A stretch of 64,000 bases of DNA, taken from positions 518,501 to 582,500 of the forward strand of contig CALNXK010000020.1 of assembly GCA_942486035.1 (NCBI GenBank), in the 5' to 3' direction. Made by a program: the position numbers and the translations under genes. This document shows positions 1 through 11,903 of the stretch, in pieces (the stretch's first letter is position 1; each line of letters begins with the position of its first letter). The stretch comes from Porites lobata. Taxonomy: Eukaryota; Cnidaria; Anthozoa; Scleractinia; Poritidae. Below the pieces are notes generated by a model. The model searched no databases and had not been told where the DNA came from. It was given only the letters and a program-made list of their open reading frames with translations.

Positions 1-335
1 AAGTTTAAGTTTCCATAACAAAAGCATGTTTACAGCCACGCGGCTGTATACAGGTTACATAGACAACCAATCGGTAAAATTTGACAAAATTCTACTTCAG
101 AGGAATGAACTTTTACAAACCTATTTTAAGACTCAGTTCGTCACAATTAAATCCCAACAGTGATGAATACTTCAGATATGCTCTTGGAAAGATGAGGATA
201 TTAACTTTTGTAAGAGAGCGTATCACTTGGAGTGTACAGCTCACAGTGTTTCATAATCTACTTCAAGTTATTTTTGCACTTGTCGTAATTAACTGTTTCC
301 TTTTCCGTCTCTCTCTCTTCTTTCGTAAAATTTAG
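1..335 (+). other. Intron of copy A, upstream of its first visible exon
   Basis: Non-coding sequence that aligns with the introns preceding the equivalent exon in copy B (29856-30095) and copy C (48690-48961), including the pyrimidine tract and TTTAG acceptor at 331-335. The CHY-bearing large exon of copy A must lie left of the window. No coding sequence is supported here. Confidence 0.7.
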
Positions 336-463
336 ATCAATGAAGGAAGCCAGAATTGCAGTGGCTGCGGCGAACAAATGTCAGCGTATTTCTGTTTCAT
401 ATGCAAACATTTTACCGGGGTGGAAAAGAACCCCTTTCATTGCGATAAATGTGGTATTTGTCG
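336..463 (+). CDS. Copy A exon: end of CHY zinc finger
   Basis: Acceptor TTTAG at 331-335 and donor GTAAGTT at 464. The 128-nt exon starts in phase 0 and ends after two bases of an Arg codon. It encodes CxxC pairs CSGC and CFIC and the motif FHCDKCGIC, corresponding to the second half of the CHY finger of RCHY1. Length and phases equal those in copies B and C. Confidence 0.85.
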
Positions 464-2305
464 GTAAGTTATTACTGATAGGAGTAGATATTCAGTTATA
501 ACCATTTTTAAACTATTCCTTCTGTGCCCTACTTTAGACGTCGATTCAGTAAGAACACAAAATTTGCCATCTCTTCTCAAAGAACACAGGCTATATTCAG
601 AGGGCACATGGGATAGGTTAAGACAAATTCAGTTTTTGTTCGTGGTTGCGGTTGGTTTTGTAGAGGCGTTGGTTGATGGCCTGAAAAACCGACATTGTGT
701 AGTTGATAATTATTTAAAACTGCAATCGTCTGGGTGAATGTTTAAAAAAACTAAGCCTAGATACGACTTCACTGAGTCGGGTGCATAATAGGGACATGGG
801 CGTGCAAATTTGATATGATGGCATTGAAAATTAATACTTCTCTGCAAGAGAAAAAGTAAGGACGATTTGGAAACATAAGGATTTAATGGCTCTGTAAGGG
901 TTTCATTTACGTAAACCGAAGAAAATCTATCAATTTTTCAGAATTTTTTATGTTTTTTGTCTTGAATAGTATACACAAGGACAAATCGTTTCACTGTGAT
1001 GTTTGCAACGTGTGTCTGGACAAACGACTTGAAGGGAAACATAAGTGCAGGCCAGATTCTGGACACGACGAGTGTTGTATATGTTTAGAGGTAGGTGAAG
1101 ACTTACGATTTTTCACCAAGAAGACTTGATTACATATACATCCGCGACAGTTATGCATCTGTTGAATAGCGAAACTTGTATTGCTGCTTAACTTGCATGA
1201 AGTTGACAAGGGAGGTGGAAATAAATGACCTCTGGAGACTAAGTCCTGTTTTGTTGATATGGTGGAACATCAGTGATGTTCCACAGCATCAAGCTTTAGA
1301 TTTTTATAATTGATGGCTTAATCTCGACTACAAATAAAACCTTTCTTTCTGAGGTACCAAACTTTTATGCGCTTCTAACAGATAGTTTTGACAAACCCAG
1401 TTTGAACAGCAGCAAAGAATAGTGTGCTGCCATATTTATAGTACATGCGTTTTGTTCACTGAGAGCAAGCTAGGTGAAACGGGACTACGCATGTTTACGT
1501 TGTAATTAAATCAACTTTGTGTATTCTTCACAGGATGCGTTCAGCGGTTGTCAGATCCTGCCATGCTCGCACAAGGTCCATAAGGAGTGTGCCATTGCTA
1601 TGATTCAGAACGGAGTGTAAGTGGCCAACAGAAGTAGATAAACAAATGATAAATAATAATGACTTATAGAATATCTACATGATGCTCCTTTGGCGGCCAT
1701 TTCTTATTGAATTTGAATCTGGAAATGTAGTTTTTGAGGAGATGGAAAAACCGGAGTACCAAGAAAAAACCCCAAGGATCAATAGAAGGGCGTGCACCAA
1801 AACTCAACTCCCTCTAGCGGCTTACGAGTGCTTTTACCACTGCACAGCCCCTGCACGGCAGAGCCGGGGGGTGGGAGGGGTTGGGCTGATTTAGCCTTTC
1901 CGCACTATTTCCAAAAAAACAGACGGACAGATAGCCTGTTCTAGGCTAAAAGATAGTGCAGTAGAAAGTGGTGGAAAAAATGTGCGGGGTTTGGAGAGAG
2001 AAGTGTTCCAGATCGGGCACATCTTATTTTCCCTTGGTTTGTTTAACTACCGCGATGTCTCTTCCATCTGAAAGGTTGGCCAAGCTAACAGACAGAAAGA
2101 CAAACAGACGGACATTTTATTTCAATACGGAGTTTCTTCAACTTTCTTTCTTGGACTTACAAAGAGGAGGGTCTGTGCAACCCCTTCTGACGTCAATCCC
2201 GATAACGAAGTGTTGCAGATAAATGTTAATTTGTTTGCTTTTCTGTGTTTCAGACGAAATTGTCCGATATGTCGCCACCCTTTGTTTAGCCAAGACTCAC
2301 AGTAA
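336..2305 (+). CDS. RCHY1-like CHY/CTCHY/RING finger protein, copy A (3' part, four exons)
   Basis: The last four exons (336-463, 970-1090, 1534-1616, 2254-2305) of a gene whose 5' part is off the left edge. Joined by GT-AG introns, they encode the end of a CHY zinc finger, a CTCHY zinc finger and a RING finger. That order matches RCHY1/PIRH2, an E3 ubiquitin ligase family. Visible ligand pairs are CSGC, CFIC, HCDKC, HCDVC, CCIC, LPCSHKVH and CPIC. The reading frame is intact and stops with TAA at 2303-2305, directly after the RING. Canonical RCHY1 carries a further zinc ribbon after the RING; none is encoded here. Introns align closely with those of copies B and C, so this is one member of a tandem array. 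RCHY1-type ubiquitin ligase activity is a family inference. Confidence 0.85.
970..1090 (+). CDS. Copy A exon: CTCHY zinc finger and first RING cysteines
   Basis: Acceptor AATAG before 970 and donor GTAGGT at 1091; 121 nt, phase 2 to phase 0. It encodes FHCDVCNVCL, EGKHKC and the first RING pair CCIC. The exon is nearly identical in copies B (30680) and C (49629), while the introns have diverged more, suggesting constraint or recent conversion. Confidence 0.85.
1534..1616 (+). CDS. Copy A exon: RING finger core
   Basis: Acceptor TTCACAG at 1527-1533 and donor GTAAGTG at 1617; 83 nt. It encodes LPCSHKVHKEC, the central C-x-H-x2-H-x2-C ligands of the RING, matching LPCGHLLHRTC in human RCHY1. 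It ends inside a Val codon completed by the next exon. Confidence 0.85.
1640..1860 (-). mobile_element. Degenerate tRNA-derived SINE in copy A RING intron
   Basis: The segment contains the SINE body core (GAGGAGATGGAAAAACCGGA, then GTACC) and, further right, ACCACTGCAC, which matches the tRNA-like head of the fuller SINE at 27116-27373. Orientation is minus. The same remnant sits in the same intron of copies B and C, so insertion preceded the gene duplications. Confidence 0.6.
2254..2305 (+). CDS. Copy A last exon: RING end and stop
   Basis: Acceptor TGTTTCAG before 2254. Encodes RNCPICRHPLFSQDSQ followed by TAA. The CPIC pair completes the RING. Stopping here leaves no room for the RCHY1 C-terminal zinc ribbon. 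Confidence 0.85.
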
Positions 2306-3240
2306 AGATGAAGAACCAAAGAATCAGTGAACGTTCAGGAAAACTGCCCGGATTTTCAAAGATTTCTGTTACTGCAGTCGCCAAAGATGCGAATTGTACG
2401 ATTAAGAGAAGAAGAAGACAGTTCATTTGTTTTCGGAACAATGTCTGTTAAAAGTTCGGTTTTCTTTAGCAAAAGCAAACTAGATAAAAAGTTTCAAACA
2501 GCGTAAAAGTTATCCAAAAAAAAAGGCCAATATTCAAAATACAGCAGTTATCAGGTCTTAGCAATACTTTAACCTAAAATAAATGTAGTTGTTTACTGCA
2601 AAGTTACTAGTCAAAGCTAAACAATCAACGCAGTCTGCCTTGAGCAAAGCCATGACTTTATCAATTTAAGTAAGGAGAATAGCTCGAGGAACAAACAAAA
2701 ACACAAAAATAGAAAAAACAGGACGCCCTTTATTGTTTTTGGTACGTTGAGGTTTTTCAACTTTATCGTTGTGGTTTTATTGGTCGAAGGTTGGCTAAAG
2801 CAATTCTAAAACGAATAATTATCTCTCTTAATTATTGGTTTGTGGCTCTTGGTTTTAGTTCAAACTATTTGGAATTTAATTTGATACTATCGTATGTTAA
2901 CAAGTTTACTGCGAATATATAATAATGATATGTCAGTATTTATTATAGTAAATATAATTGATAAATAAATCGCATGATATTTTTATTCAGTAAAATATAT
3001 TTATACACACTTATATAAAAGAAGGTGAGATATCTCCACCTTACGGGCAGTGGTTTCTCCAGTCCGGACGCTACGCTACGAAGAAAGAGAAACGTTTCGT
3101 AGTGTCTGGCCCGGAGAAACCACTGTTCGGACGGTAAGATATACCTAAAGCGCCCATTGTATGAGTTGGGGCGACAGCTTTATTCAGCCCAAATTATCTT
3201 CAATTTATTTATCTGTAATATATAGATTTAGCCAGGGCTA
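2306..3240 (+). other. 3' flank of copy A shared with copies B and C
   Basis: Non-coding sequence alignable with 32271-33720 after copy B and 51296-52530 after copy C, so the duplicated unit extends about 1 kb past the stop codon. An AATAAA lies at about 2578-2583 and could be a polyadenylation signal. This copy lacks the MITE insertions seen after copy B and supplies the empty sites. Confidence 0.55.
3048..3125. repeat. 78-nt hairpin downstream of copy A
   Basis: The ends CAGTGGTTTCTCC and GGAGAAACCACTG are perfect 13-nt inverted repeats, with a further imperfect inner stem. The equivalent position after copy C (52283-52360) carries a 78-nt hairpin with different base changes; copy B lacks it. 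A short inverted-repeat element that predates the A/C split is likely. Confidence 0.7.
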
Positions 3241-4612
3241 AAAGCGAAGCTCCCATTAATAAATTTATAATTTAAATCAAACAATAAACTTGTAATCAAC
3301 AAATCAGTTAACTTAAGGCCACATTCATGTGAGGGAAATTAGGCTAAGTGATTTTGGAGTGAAACATCTTACATCGAGTTGATAGCCTTATATGTGCACC
3401 CAAAAAATAGTCATCTTCGATCACGTTCAAGAGCCATAACTGAATTTTGGCTCTTGATCACAGTAGATTAGGCCTTAAAACATAAACTTAAGCTTTAAGA
3501 CTCAGGACTTTTAGAAAAACTTTAATACTTGTCTTCATGAATGAAAATTGTTGTCTCTGTGAATGTTTCACCGAATTATATTTCTTTTATTGATTGTTAG
3601 TAGCCTCTCTTGCAATTTTAATCGCTGTGCCATTTGTTTTCGGTCGTTCATGAACATCGCTTGCAGGAGTAATCAAAATGTCGCGCGTATCGAACGCTTT
3701 CTAAGATTACACATCGTTATAAGACAAAACCATTAAATAATAATAAAAAACATAATAAATTCTTTATTATGTTGAAACGTAACTCTATTAATGTTCACTG
3801 CAAATTTGGTGCTCGTCAAAAGTGAGAACCGGCTGGCCGTATAGGTGATTTTGGAAATTTTTTGAACGGTTTCGCTAAAAGCCCACGATTGATCGTCCTA
3901 CAAATATTGACTGAGTGCAATTTGTCTCGAAAAAGTGTGAAATACTGCATTCTGTCCGAGGTCTGTATGATAAATAGTACTGTTTCGCCTCAGACTGTGT
4001 GATGTATAAAAAGTATCAAAGGTTGTTTTAAAAACCAAAGATTTGTTGGCAAGATTTTGTAAAGCAAACTTGTCGAAAGCAAAAAATTCGGACTGATTTG
4101 TTTTCCAGGAATATGTTTTCCAGGCCTAATTTACTTTGATCAAGAGCCATCAGTTATGATTGTTTTTTGTTCAAGAAAATATTTGACGCTTCTGGTTTTC
4201 CAGTAATTACGCCTTCCCTGCGTTTTCGCAGTTTAAAATTTCTTAACTTCAACGGACGTCAAATGCTACGTTTATTAGTCATACGGCAAATCCAGGTTTT
4301 CAGGCTTTTAGGATATCATGCAGTAATCCTTGATTACATCATCTCTTGCTTCTCTAAAAGAGGTTAGTACGACTTAGTAAAAGCGAAAGCAATTGAGCTA
4401 GAAACGTCGTAGTCACTGTTTCCACGCCGCTTGCTTAAAGTTGCAATTTGGCGGGCGATGGGGATGTACTCTCCCCTGGACTCTGCATCCATGACCACCG
4501 TAGTAGAGGTCGCCATAGTGATTTGCTTTACATGCAAGTCCCTAATATTAAAGGTTAAACCACTGTTCTTACTCTGAATCCAGTTTCTAAGCCAATGGCA
4601 AAAATATGAAGT
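3241..4612. other. No gene recognised
   Basis: AT-rich sequence with only short random open stretches on both strands. I see no splice-bounded coding homology and no clear repeat structure. Confidence 0.5.
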
Positions 4613-4690
4613 ACAGTCGAAACTCTGTACAACGGTCACCTAGGGAACAGCAGAAAGTGGCCGTTGCAGAGAGGTTTTAAACGAGAGTCA
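4613..4690 (+). mobile_element. pogo/Tigger-like terminal fragment
   Basis: TA followed by CAGTCGAAACTCTGTACAAC, then a GTGGCCGTTGCAGAGAGG block, resembling the ends of pogo-type DNA transposons. No matching opposite end was found, so it is a solo end or truncated copy. Family placement is inferred from the CAGT start and TA context. Confidence 0.35.
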
Positions 4691-4878
4691 ATGCACGGAT
4701 TTTTTGTCCGCCGGGACGAAAAATGCTAATAACAAAAAATCATCAAGATACCTTAGCTAAGGAGCCATGAAGTCAAGAGCAGTCACATGAAGTCTGAATC
4801 GTTTTGTCTTTGTAAACTTGTCATTACAGGTTCCAACGCTTTTGTGGTTCTCCCGTGTAGCACTGTTTGTTACTCTGA

Positions 4879-5013
4879 TTAGTGCATATAAACCACCATC
4901 AGTAGATAATAACACTTTCACCAGAGAGTTGTTAAATGTTTTGGATAATGCTACAAAACACAGTGAGAATATTTTATGCGTCGGCGACCTGAATTGTGAT
5001 ATCCTTCACCCTA
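4879..5013 (+). mobile_element. Non-LTR retrotransposon endonuclease fragment
   Basis: The frame gives ISAYKPPSVDNN and then CVGDLNCDILHP. The GDLN(C/A)D motif is the catalytic Asp/Asn segment of the exonuclease-endonuclease-phosphatase fold in LINE ORF2 proteins. The similarity ends abruptly after the HP, and no reverse transcriptase follows, so this is a dead fragment. CR1/L2-type origin is likely but not certain. Confidence 0.65.
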
Positions 5014-6836
5014 CGATGGTAATAAACCTTGGGATTCTATCTTTCCGTTCCTACTGAACCGCCATTTTACGTGATCACCCAAGCAACGCGATGGTCCAGC
5101 CGTTCGCAGAGCGAAGAGTACCTTCATTTCTCAGTTATTTGACGAACCTGATTATTAATGCATTAACTTTCGTCATTACATATTCACTTACATGTTTCTT
5201 GAAGCAGGTAAATGTCGTACCCAGATCTTACTCTGTCTTAGGATCTGGGTACTATAGGTCAGGAACAGGCATTAAGACTGCGGAAATGAATATTTTTTCA
5301 ATTGTTATTTTCCTCAGAGATTTCTCTGGCGTATGATTTTTATAAAATTATTTGTCAAGTTTGCTGACTGGATGAAAATGTGAGGGGTAAAAGATCGTAC
5401 ACTTACTGCAGCTGATTAATCACGTTATCACGTAAGTTTCCACTGAATATATATTCTTCTTGCTAGACAGTAGTAGACAGTGTTTTCAATAACAGCAGGT
5501 GCATGTCTTGAGTTATTGAAAATACCTCACCGTTCTCCCTATATGATGTTGAACCTCTATTTCCAGTACACCTCGCCTGAAATACTTACTATCACTAAAG
5601 CCGTGAAAACAATTTCCTTTCTAAGTCTTTAGTCGTTCTTTTTTCTTCAGTTCATGTCAAAACCTCTCGCTGATTCCGCCTTTAGCCACGAGGAAGTTGC
5701 TTATGCAGTATTTATGTCTTGTATTTCACTTTCTACGTTAGTTTTCTTTAATGCATGATCACAGGACCATCTTTATAATCAACTCCAGAAGAATGCATGC
5801 ATTACAGTCCAATCTTAATCTTGGCATAACACGGCAGGAAAAAATATTTTTTACCTCCAACTTTTGGGGTTTGGATTGTGAACGATATTAAACTTGTTCT
5901 TTAGAGACATAAAATCGCAGCAACCTTCAGGCTGACGTAGGCGGAAATACAAAAACTTACCGCTGGAAGAGGGCGCGGCGCGTGAGAGAAACTTTGCACT
6001 TTCCGACGTTTTCACCCACGCAGTCGTCGTGGTATCTTAAACTCCCTGCTTGAGGCATTGACGCCCGGCGCACATGCTGACCTGAACAGAAAACTCGCGT
6101 CGACAAAGGCATAAGGCGTTGCTAAGAATCAGCGATTTAATTTAAGATCGGCTGTAACAATATGCTTTCGATATAATCAGATTCTTACACAAGAGTAGGA
6201 ATGGATGTCAAAATAGCAATTGTGCTCGACTAAATATTAACTCTGCAGCGAGGCGTTCTTTGCCGCGAAAGTAGGCTCGATTACCAGCCGCTGTTCGGGA
6301 AATGAGCCCGCGCTCCTCCCCCAAAATATGACTTCGCTATTGTCAATTACTTCCAATCAGATCGTTGCCTGCTCTTTACTTCTGGAGCAGATTTCAAACG
6401 ACGGATGCCTAGGTGTAGTTTGATATGGCGTGCGATCGTGGTTTACAGCGTTTTAAGCTTAGAAACCTTAAGTATTTACAAAGAAAAGTATTAACTTAGA
6501 GAAGCTGGCAAATGGATGAGTTATGTTTTTGAAATTCAACCAGCCAGAACTGGATCATTAATTATTTTTCAGTCTGTATCGATGGTTGTTGACAGCTAAC
6601 GTGAAAGTCTATTAGTAATGCAAGATCAATGTAAATACAATCAGTACGTGTTTCTGTTGATTTTTATGGGAAATACCGAAGCGACGACTAGGCAAAGCAC
6701 AAAAAAAGGTACATTTCCTACCCGGATTTCCCATTTCCGATGATTTGTAACGAGGCATAAATTAAATTTTGAATTTACGGTCACACTCACGCTTCCAGCC
6801 GTCTCTTCTAGGGAGGACCGAGAGAGCGGCGGAAAT
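5014..6836. other. No gene recognised
   Basis: Contains only short frames without recognisable domains. A GC-richer patch near 5940-6310 shows no coding signal I can defend. Confidence 0.45.
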
Positions 6837-7041
6837 CCTTTCACTGCCAGATGTGGCCAAACGCAAATTTCGACCAAATTTCCAGATTTCATTTTCTAAA
6901 ATTTTGACAAACAAATAGCGTCATGTGAAAGTACAGGCAGAGAGCTTTCATTTGAATGGTCACATCATAGGATTTTGTCTGCAGACTCAAAAGTTAGAAT
7001 TGCCTTACAAAACTCCATCAAACACTCTGGCAGTGAAAGGG
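6837..7041. mobile_element. Short piggyBac-like MITE
   Basis: The left end CCTTTCACTGCCAGA and right end TCTGGCAGTGAAAGGG are inverted repeats. The right end is followed by TTAA (7042-7045), the target duplicated by piggyBac elements; the left TTAA has decayed. About 205 bp, non-coding. Confidence 0.5.
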
Positions 7042-7045
7042 TTAA

Positions 7046-9288
7046 TTCGAAATGTATGATATAACAAACCTCTATCCGCAGGCAGGTCCTTGTCACAGAA
7101 AATATATGGTGATTTAATGGCGACCCGGTGGAGAGCAGAAGATGGCATGCGAGAAGTGATTCCGTTGCTCTCACAACGTCATCGGAAGAAGTTGAAGTGG
7201 AATTCTCTGATTTCTGGAAGCTCATTGGCTAATTGAATTGTTTTCGGCTAAACATAGTTCATAGGCCATTTTTACTTTTGCACAGCAAAGCACTCATTGT
7301 GAATATTAAAAGGCTCAGAAAATTCTTGTTCGAGCTTCGCCGCCAGTATAATGAAACTGAGGATTTTTGTTTCATGCCTTTTCATCCAACTTTTTAACTT
7401 TTTCGTTTGAGTATGTATTCTCTCTCTTCCCCCGATGTTGGATTAGCGTTTACATAAATCAACATTGCCGGTGATAAATCAACATTGAAGAGGGGTAACA
7501 ACTTGATTTTCAACAAATGTAACCAGTATTGTAACTATAAATTCTTTCACTTCTTAGTCACTATATCTTATAAGACTTTATCAGTATGGCTGAATCCGTG
7601 AGGGGGCAAGATAAAGTGAATATTACGTTCTGATTAGCTATCGAACAAGATGCTTGGGATTTCCCACTTTGGTCCCGCAAGAAAAAAGTTTTCTTGTCGG
7701 AAAAATAATAAATCCTTTATTTCCAAGCTTGTTCGGTGAAAATAGACTGAAGGATAGTGGCCTATTTTCCTTTTTGCGTTTTTATTGACCTTGACTTCGT
7801 CTTGGTCCAATTAAAACGTAAAAAAAATCTTGGCGAATATCTAGCCATTTTGACCTCACGCCTGGTCAGTAAAGTACCGTAATAATACTTTTTCCGGCGG
7901 ATATGATACGTACTGCATTTATGTAATAGCATAAATTGCAATCATGCTTTCATGAATTCATGTTCAACTGTCCATGGTTAAATACACTAAGCAATGGTGA
8001 GTTTTGAGGTAAGTTACATACATTCCTTCAAACGGAGAGTTTGACAAACTTTTATAAAGTATCAGTTTCTTCCACCAATCAGGTTTGACTAAGCATTGAC
8101 CAATAGGAAACTGTAAAGCGTAAAACGATTACAGTACCATTCCAAATCAGTATTTTAACGTCACTTCATATACATTAATCTGCACGGTGAATCCATGCAA
8201 CTAAGTTCATTCAATTAATATTTAGTGACTGTAGAGTCACTTTATATTGTGTTCGGGGTTGTTTGAGTAACTCGCTTGCTTAGCGAGAAGGTACTCAGAA
8301 TCTTCTATTACATCTTTGTCTTCACTTGTTTATTTTTCTTTAACAGCTAACTCCTACAACTCATTACTAAACTCCTAGCAACTCCTAATAAACTCTTACT
8401 GAACCCCTTACCAAATAAAAAGCCGAATAGTAGCGGTTGAAATAGCCAAGCCTAGACATGGTTGGGTTAGCTGATCGTGAGATTAAAAACGAGGCAATCC
8501 TGGCGTGGACAATGTTTTGGCATCACTGAACCTACACGGCTGGATGTGATCGGCAAGAAGCTGCAAACCCGCAATGAAAAAGCAGAAATCCTGGTGAACA
8601 AACCCGAACAGGAACTTCAACGGGACTGGTTGAACCAAGGTCAGATTTAACCTCCCAACTGCGAAAATCTTACATCCGGCAAGGCCAAGGCAAGACTGTT
8701 CAAAAATGACAAACTATGAAAAGTATATTGATTTTGCGAATTAAGCATAAATTCAAGTACGGAAAAATCAAAAGAAAAAACTCATGTGGAGAAAATCCTT
8801 ACTAACCACAAACCACCCAATAAACCAAATACCAACTTGAAGGATAAGATAGTTTTTAAAACAAGCTTCACAGTACTTCATAACATTAGCTGGATAGTTA
8901 TTAAGGAGAATAGTGTATTTATATGATGCACTTGCCGGGGTTAGTAAGTATTATTTGTGGATTTGAATTATAGTTTGGTACAGTTGACTTATTTCAATAG
9001 CAGGTGGTTGATGTAGTCTTTTAGACTTTTGTGTAGTAGCTGTTACAATTGGTTAGCTAAAGTTGATCGTGATATGGGGTTATTGTTGTAAATAGTTGTC
9101 CGGAAATACTTCAACGTACCATAATAACTACACTCACGTCTGTAAATCAACACGGCTTACGGATTATACCCTACTGGACGAAAAACGGATTTGCCCCAAA
9201 TCTGCTCAGGGCAAAGATGATGCAAAAAAGGGGAAAACTGAAGAGTATTGGTAATTATAATGCCATATTTGCTTCGCATAAACATAAC
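7046..9288. other. No gene recognised
   Basis: No supported coding region. Around 8340-8410 there is a degenerate AACTCCTA-type short tandem repeat. A GC-richer patch at 8450-8720 could be old coding DNA of a mobile element, but it has frequent stops and no motif I recognise. Confidence 0.4.
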
Positions 9289-9840
9289 GACTTTCTTTAA
9301 TTTACCAGACATGTTTCGACGCTACATCTGTCATCTTCAGTGTTAGATATTTTGAAATCGCTGTTGAATTTAAATCGCGCGCGATGTTACAAAGTTCGTT
9401 ACATTGCGACAGGCTGGCAACATTGCGTGCTGAAAAGTTTAAAATTAGTGACACTTAGCGACTTACAGGGAGAGAGTCAGGTTTATGTGTTTCACCTGCT
9501 GGTTGAAGTCGGGTTTCTCCCATTTTATGAACATATAGAGTTTTTGAGCTTCACTTGGTATTTAGTAGCTGCAGAGTCCAGCATCTGGAAGCAATCCAAT
9601 CTCCAGGATGTTCGGCAAGACTCTGAACTCTGCAGATGGGGTCTAGAAAAATGTCGGCTGGTTTCACCAACATAACAAGCATTACAACTTGCAGACGAAA
9701 ATTTATAAACCACACGGGTGCGAAAGGTTTTGATTAACCCCAGTTTGTAGCTAAAGGGGAAGAAACTCATATTTGCTTTCTAATAGACTACGTGTGCTAA
9801 TGTGGCAATTACTATATTTGCTCCTTACACTCTCTTTTTT
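9289..9840 (-). mobile_element. Penelope-like element fragment with GIY-YIG domain
   Basis: Read on the minus strand, the frame at 9525-9770 contains VVYKFSSASCNACYVGETSR and ends CFQMLDSAATKYQVKLK. The CYVGETSRH segment is the YIG part of a GIY-YIG endonuclease, as carried at the C terminus of Penelope-like reverse transcriptases. The stretch 9300-9345 (ATGTTTCGACGCTACATC) resembles the terminal part of such elements. No reverse transcriptase is present, so the element is 5'-truncated and inactive. Confidence 0.65.
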
Positions 9841-10506
9841 TTTAATAAGAATGTTGTCTTTCCGGCCCAGGCTGAATATTCTTATTCTTCTGCCGATTTT
9901 AGGCTGAAAATATTCTAGTGTTATTCTTAGTTTATAGCTCATGACATTTCCGTTTTCGACTATATTGGGAGTATCAGTTATAGTTAGTGCATGTTTTCTC
10001 GTTTTGTTGCCTAGTTTTCCCCTTTAGAGAATGGAATAAGTGGAAAACATATAATTGTATTGTATTTACAGCTTTTGAATACAAAAATATATCCTTTTCA
10101 ATATCTCAGTCTGGGGTTTATTCTTAAAATATTCTTAAAATTTTGCGAATTTCAGCCTTGATATTCTTATAAAATATATTCTTATAGGAAAAAAAAGAGT
10201 GTAAAGACAAGCCTTATATCAATAGGTTTACCTAACTGATTAGCAAGTTTGCGAATACTTCTCTGTGCCTTGACTGAGAAATGCTCAACCTAAGGGATTT
10301 TAAAATAGAACTTAGGTGTTTCCTGGGGCTCGACTCCTGAGTGAGGTTGTGTTTTCCCTCGACTACTGTCTGAATATATTAGAAATTTTATTTGTTTATA
10401 AGGTTCTCAGGGAAGAGATTCCTCCGTAGAATGACAGACAATTTTTGGAGGTCAGTGGGAACCCCATCCAAGTGTTGTTTATCTTAAAAGGTTCTATCAA
10501 TCAAGA

Positions 10507-10615
10507 TTTTGATTAACCCCAATTTGTAGGTAAAGGGGAAGAAACTCATATTTGCGTTCTAATAGACTACGTGTGCTTATGTGAAAATTACTAAATTTGC
10601 CCCTTAGTTCCTAAA
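10507..10615 (-). mobile_element. Second fragment of the Penelope-like element
   Basis: Repeats 9729-9840 with few changes (shared GGGGAAGAAACTCATATTTG and AATAGACTACGTGTGCT). It extends from the same region of the element. The two lie about 780 bp apart in the same orientation, so they are either two insertions or one split copy. Confidence 0.55.
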
Positions 10616-11638
10616 TTTGTACTTTTATGAGCCACTTTATTCTCTCGCCCGGAACGGACGCTTCTGCTAGCGCTCTGCGTTCTCGCATTTGTGAGGCTGA
10701 CGTGAGGATCAGTAGTCTCAAGTCATTATTGTGGATTTTAGGTTTTTCGGGTCTCTTGTCACTTTTAGTTGTATTTAGTTCCTGAAAACATTACCCGCCT
10801 AGATTAGCATAGCTACCCGTGGGCATGTTACAACTGTCAGTACTTCTGTGTTAAAATACAAATAAAAAAATGTATGTATTTATGTAGAGAAAGGCAAAGT
10901 GTCTTTGCCTTAAAGGGCCTTTCCAGTGACGTTTTGTCGACTTTAAAAGGGGAAACTGAAACTTTACCTACCCCAGCGTCTGCAAGCAATGTTGTATTGC
11001 TGTGCTGGTTACCTTCCTGAAGCAACAACCAACACGCTAACTTTGAATAGAGGGGATTGGACATGTTGACGAGGGAGCGGCGAAGACTGTTTTACTCTCC
11101 TAAGTACCCCATTTGACAACAGTTGTAGATTAAGTCGTACACTAAGAGGCAGTCACAAGAGTGTTCATCTAAAAAAGGGCTGACGTTATTTAGTCGACAC
11201 TCCAATACCAAGAACTTCTATATTATGGAAGCGCTGTTAAAGGTAAAGCATGGCTGCCCATTTTGCGGGGAGTGGACCACCAGTTAGAGGATATGTAAGT
11301 AGTAGTCATCAGAGCTGGGCTCCAAGAACAAGAGAAAACATATGCGACACGAGGTGATGCGCATCGTCGACAAATTTGATTGACACTTTATCGCTGGGTA
11401 GGCTCAACAAAGATTTTGCGCGGGCGCTGCGCATTTTGAAAATTTACTGAAATTCTTGCAATTAACGTCATAACATATTAACAAATGTTTTCCTTATGAA
11501 GGCGGCATTGCCAAAACGTTGGGGTTTATATCTCAATTAACAGCGTCACGTTTGATCTACAATTTTTCGTTACGTTCATAGCATTTTTGCCGCAACTGAA
11601 GTGAAATGTGTAGAGGAATAGAACCCTGATATAACGTA
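10616..11638. other. No gene recognised
   Basis: Non-coding, with no repeat structure I can define. Confidence 0.4.
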
Positions 11639-11816
11639 TTAGTAAAATCCAACTGGTGGTCTATTATCAATGCTGCGTTCTGATTGGTTGAGCTACCACT
11701 AGGCTATATGTTATGGCCCACTAGTAGCAAGAAGCGCCCACTTAAAAACCAAAACAATGGTCTCTGAATCGCGTTTTGCTAGCTAAAGTTATTTTGTCTC
11801 GATATTTTTGACCAGC

Positions 11817-11857
<41 letters not shown>

Positions 11858-11903
11858 GGCCTCTGAGTCAATAGCCCATTCGGGCTCGGGGAATAATTGT
11901 TAA
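11639..11903. mobile_element. MITE with TTAGTAAAATCCAACT ends (copy 1)
   Basis: Left end TTAGTAAAATCCAACTGG and right internal end AGTTGGATTTTACTAA are inverted, followed by a second palindrome around AATTATTCC/GGAATAATT. The same element occurs at 40491-40730. Non-coding, non-autonomous. Confidence 0.6.
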
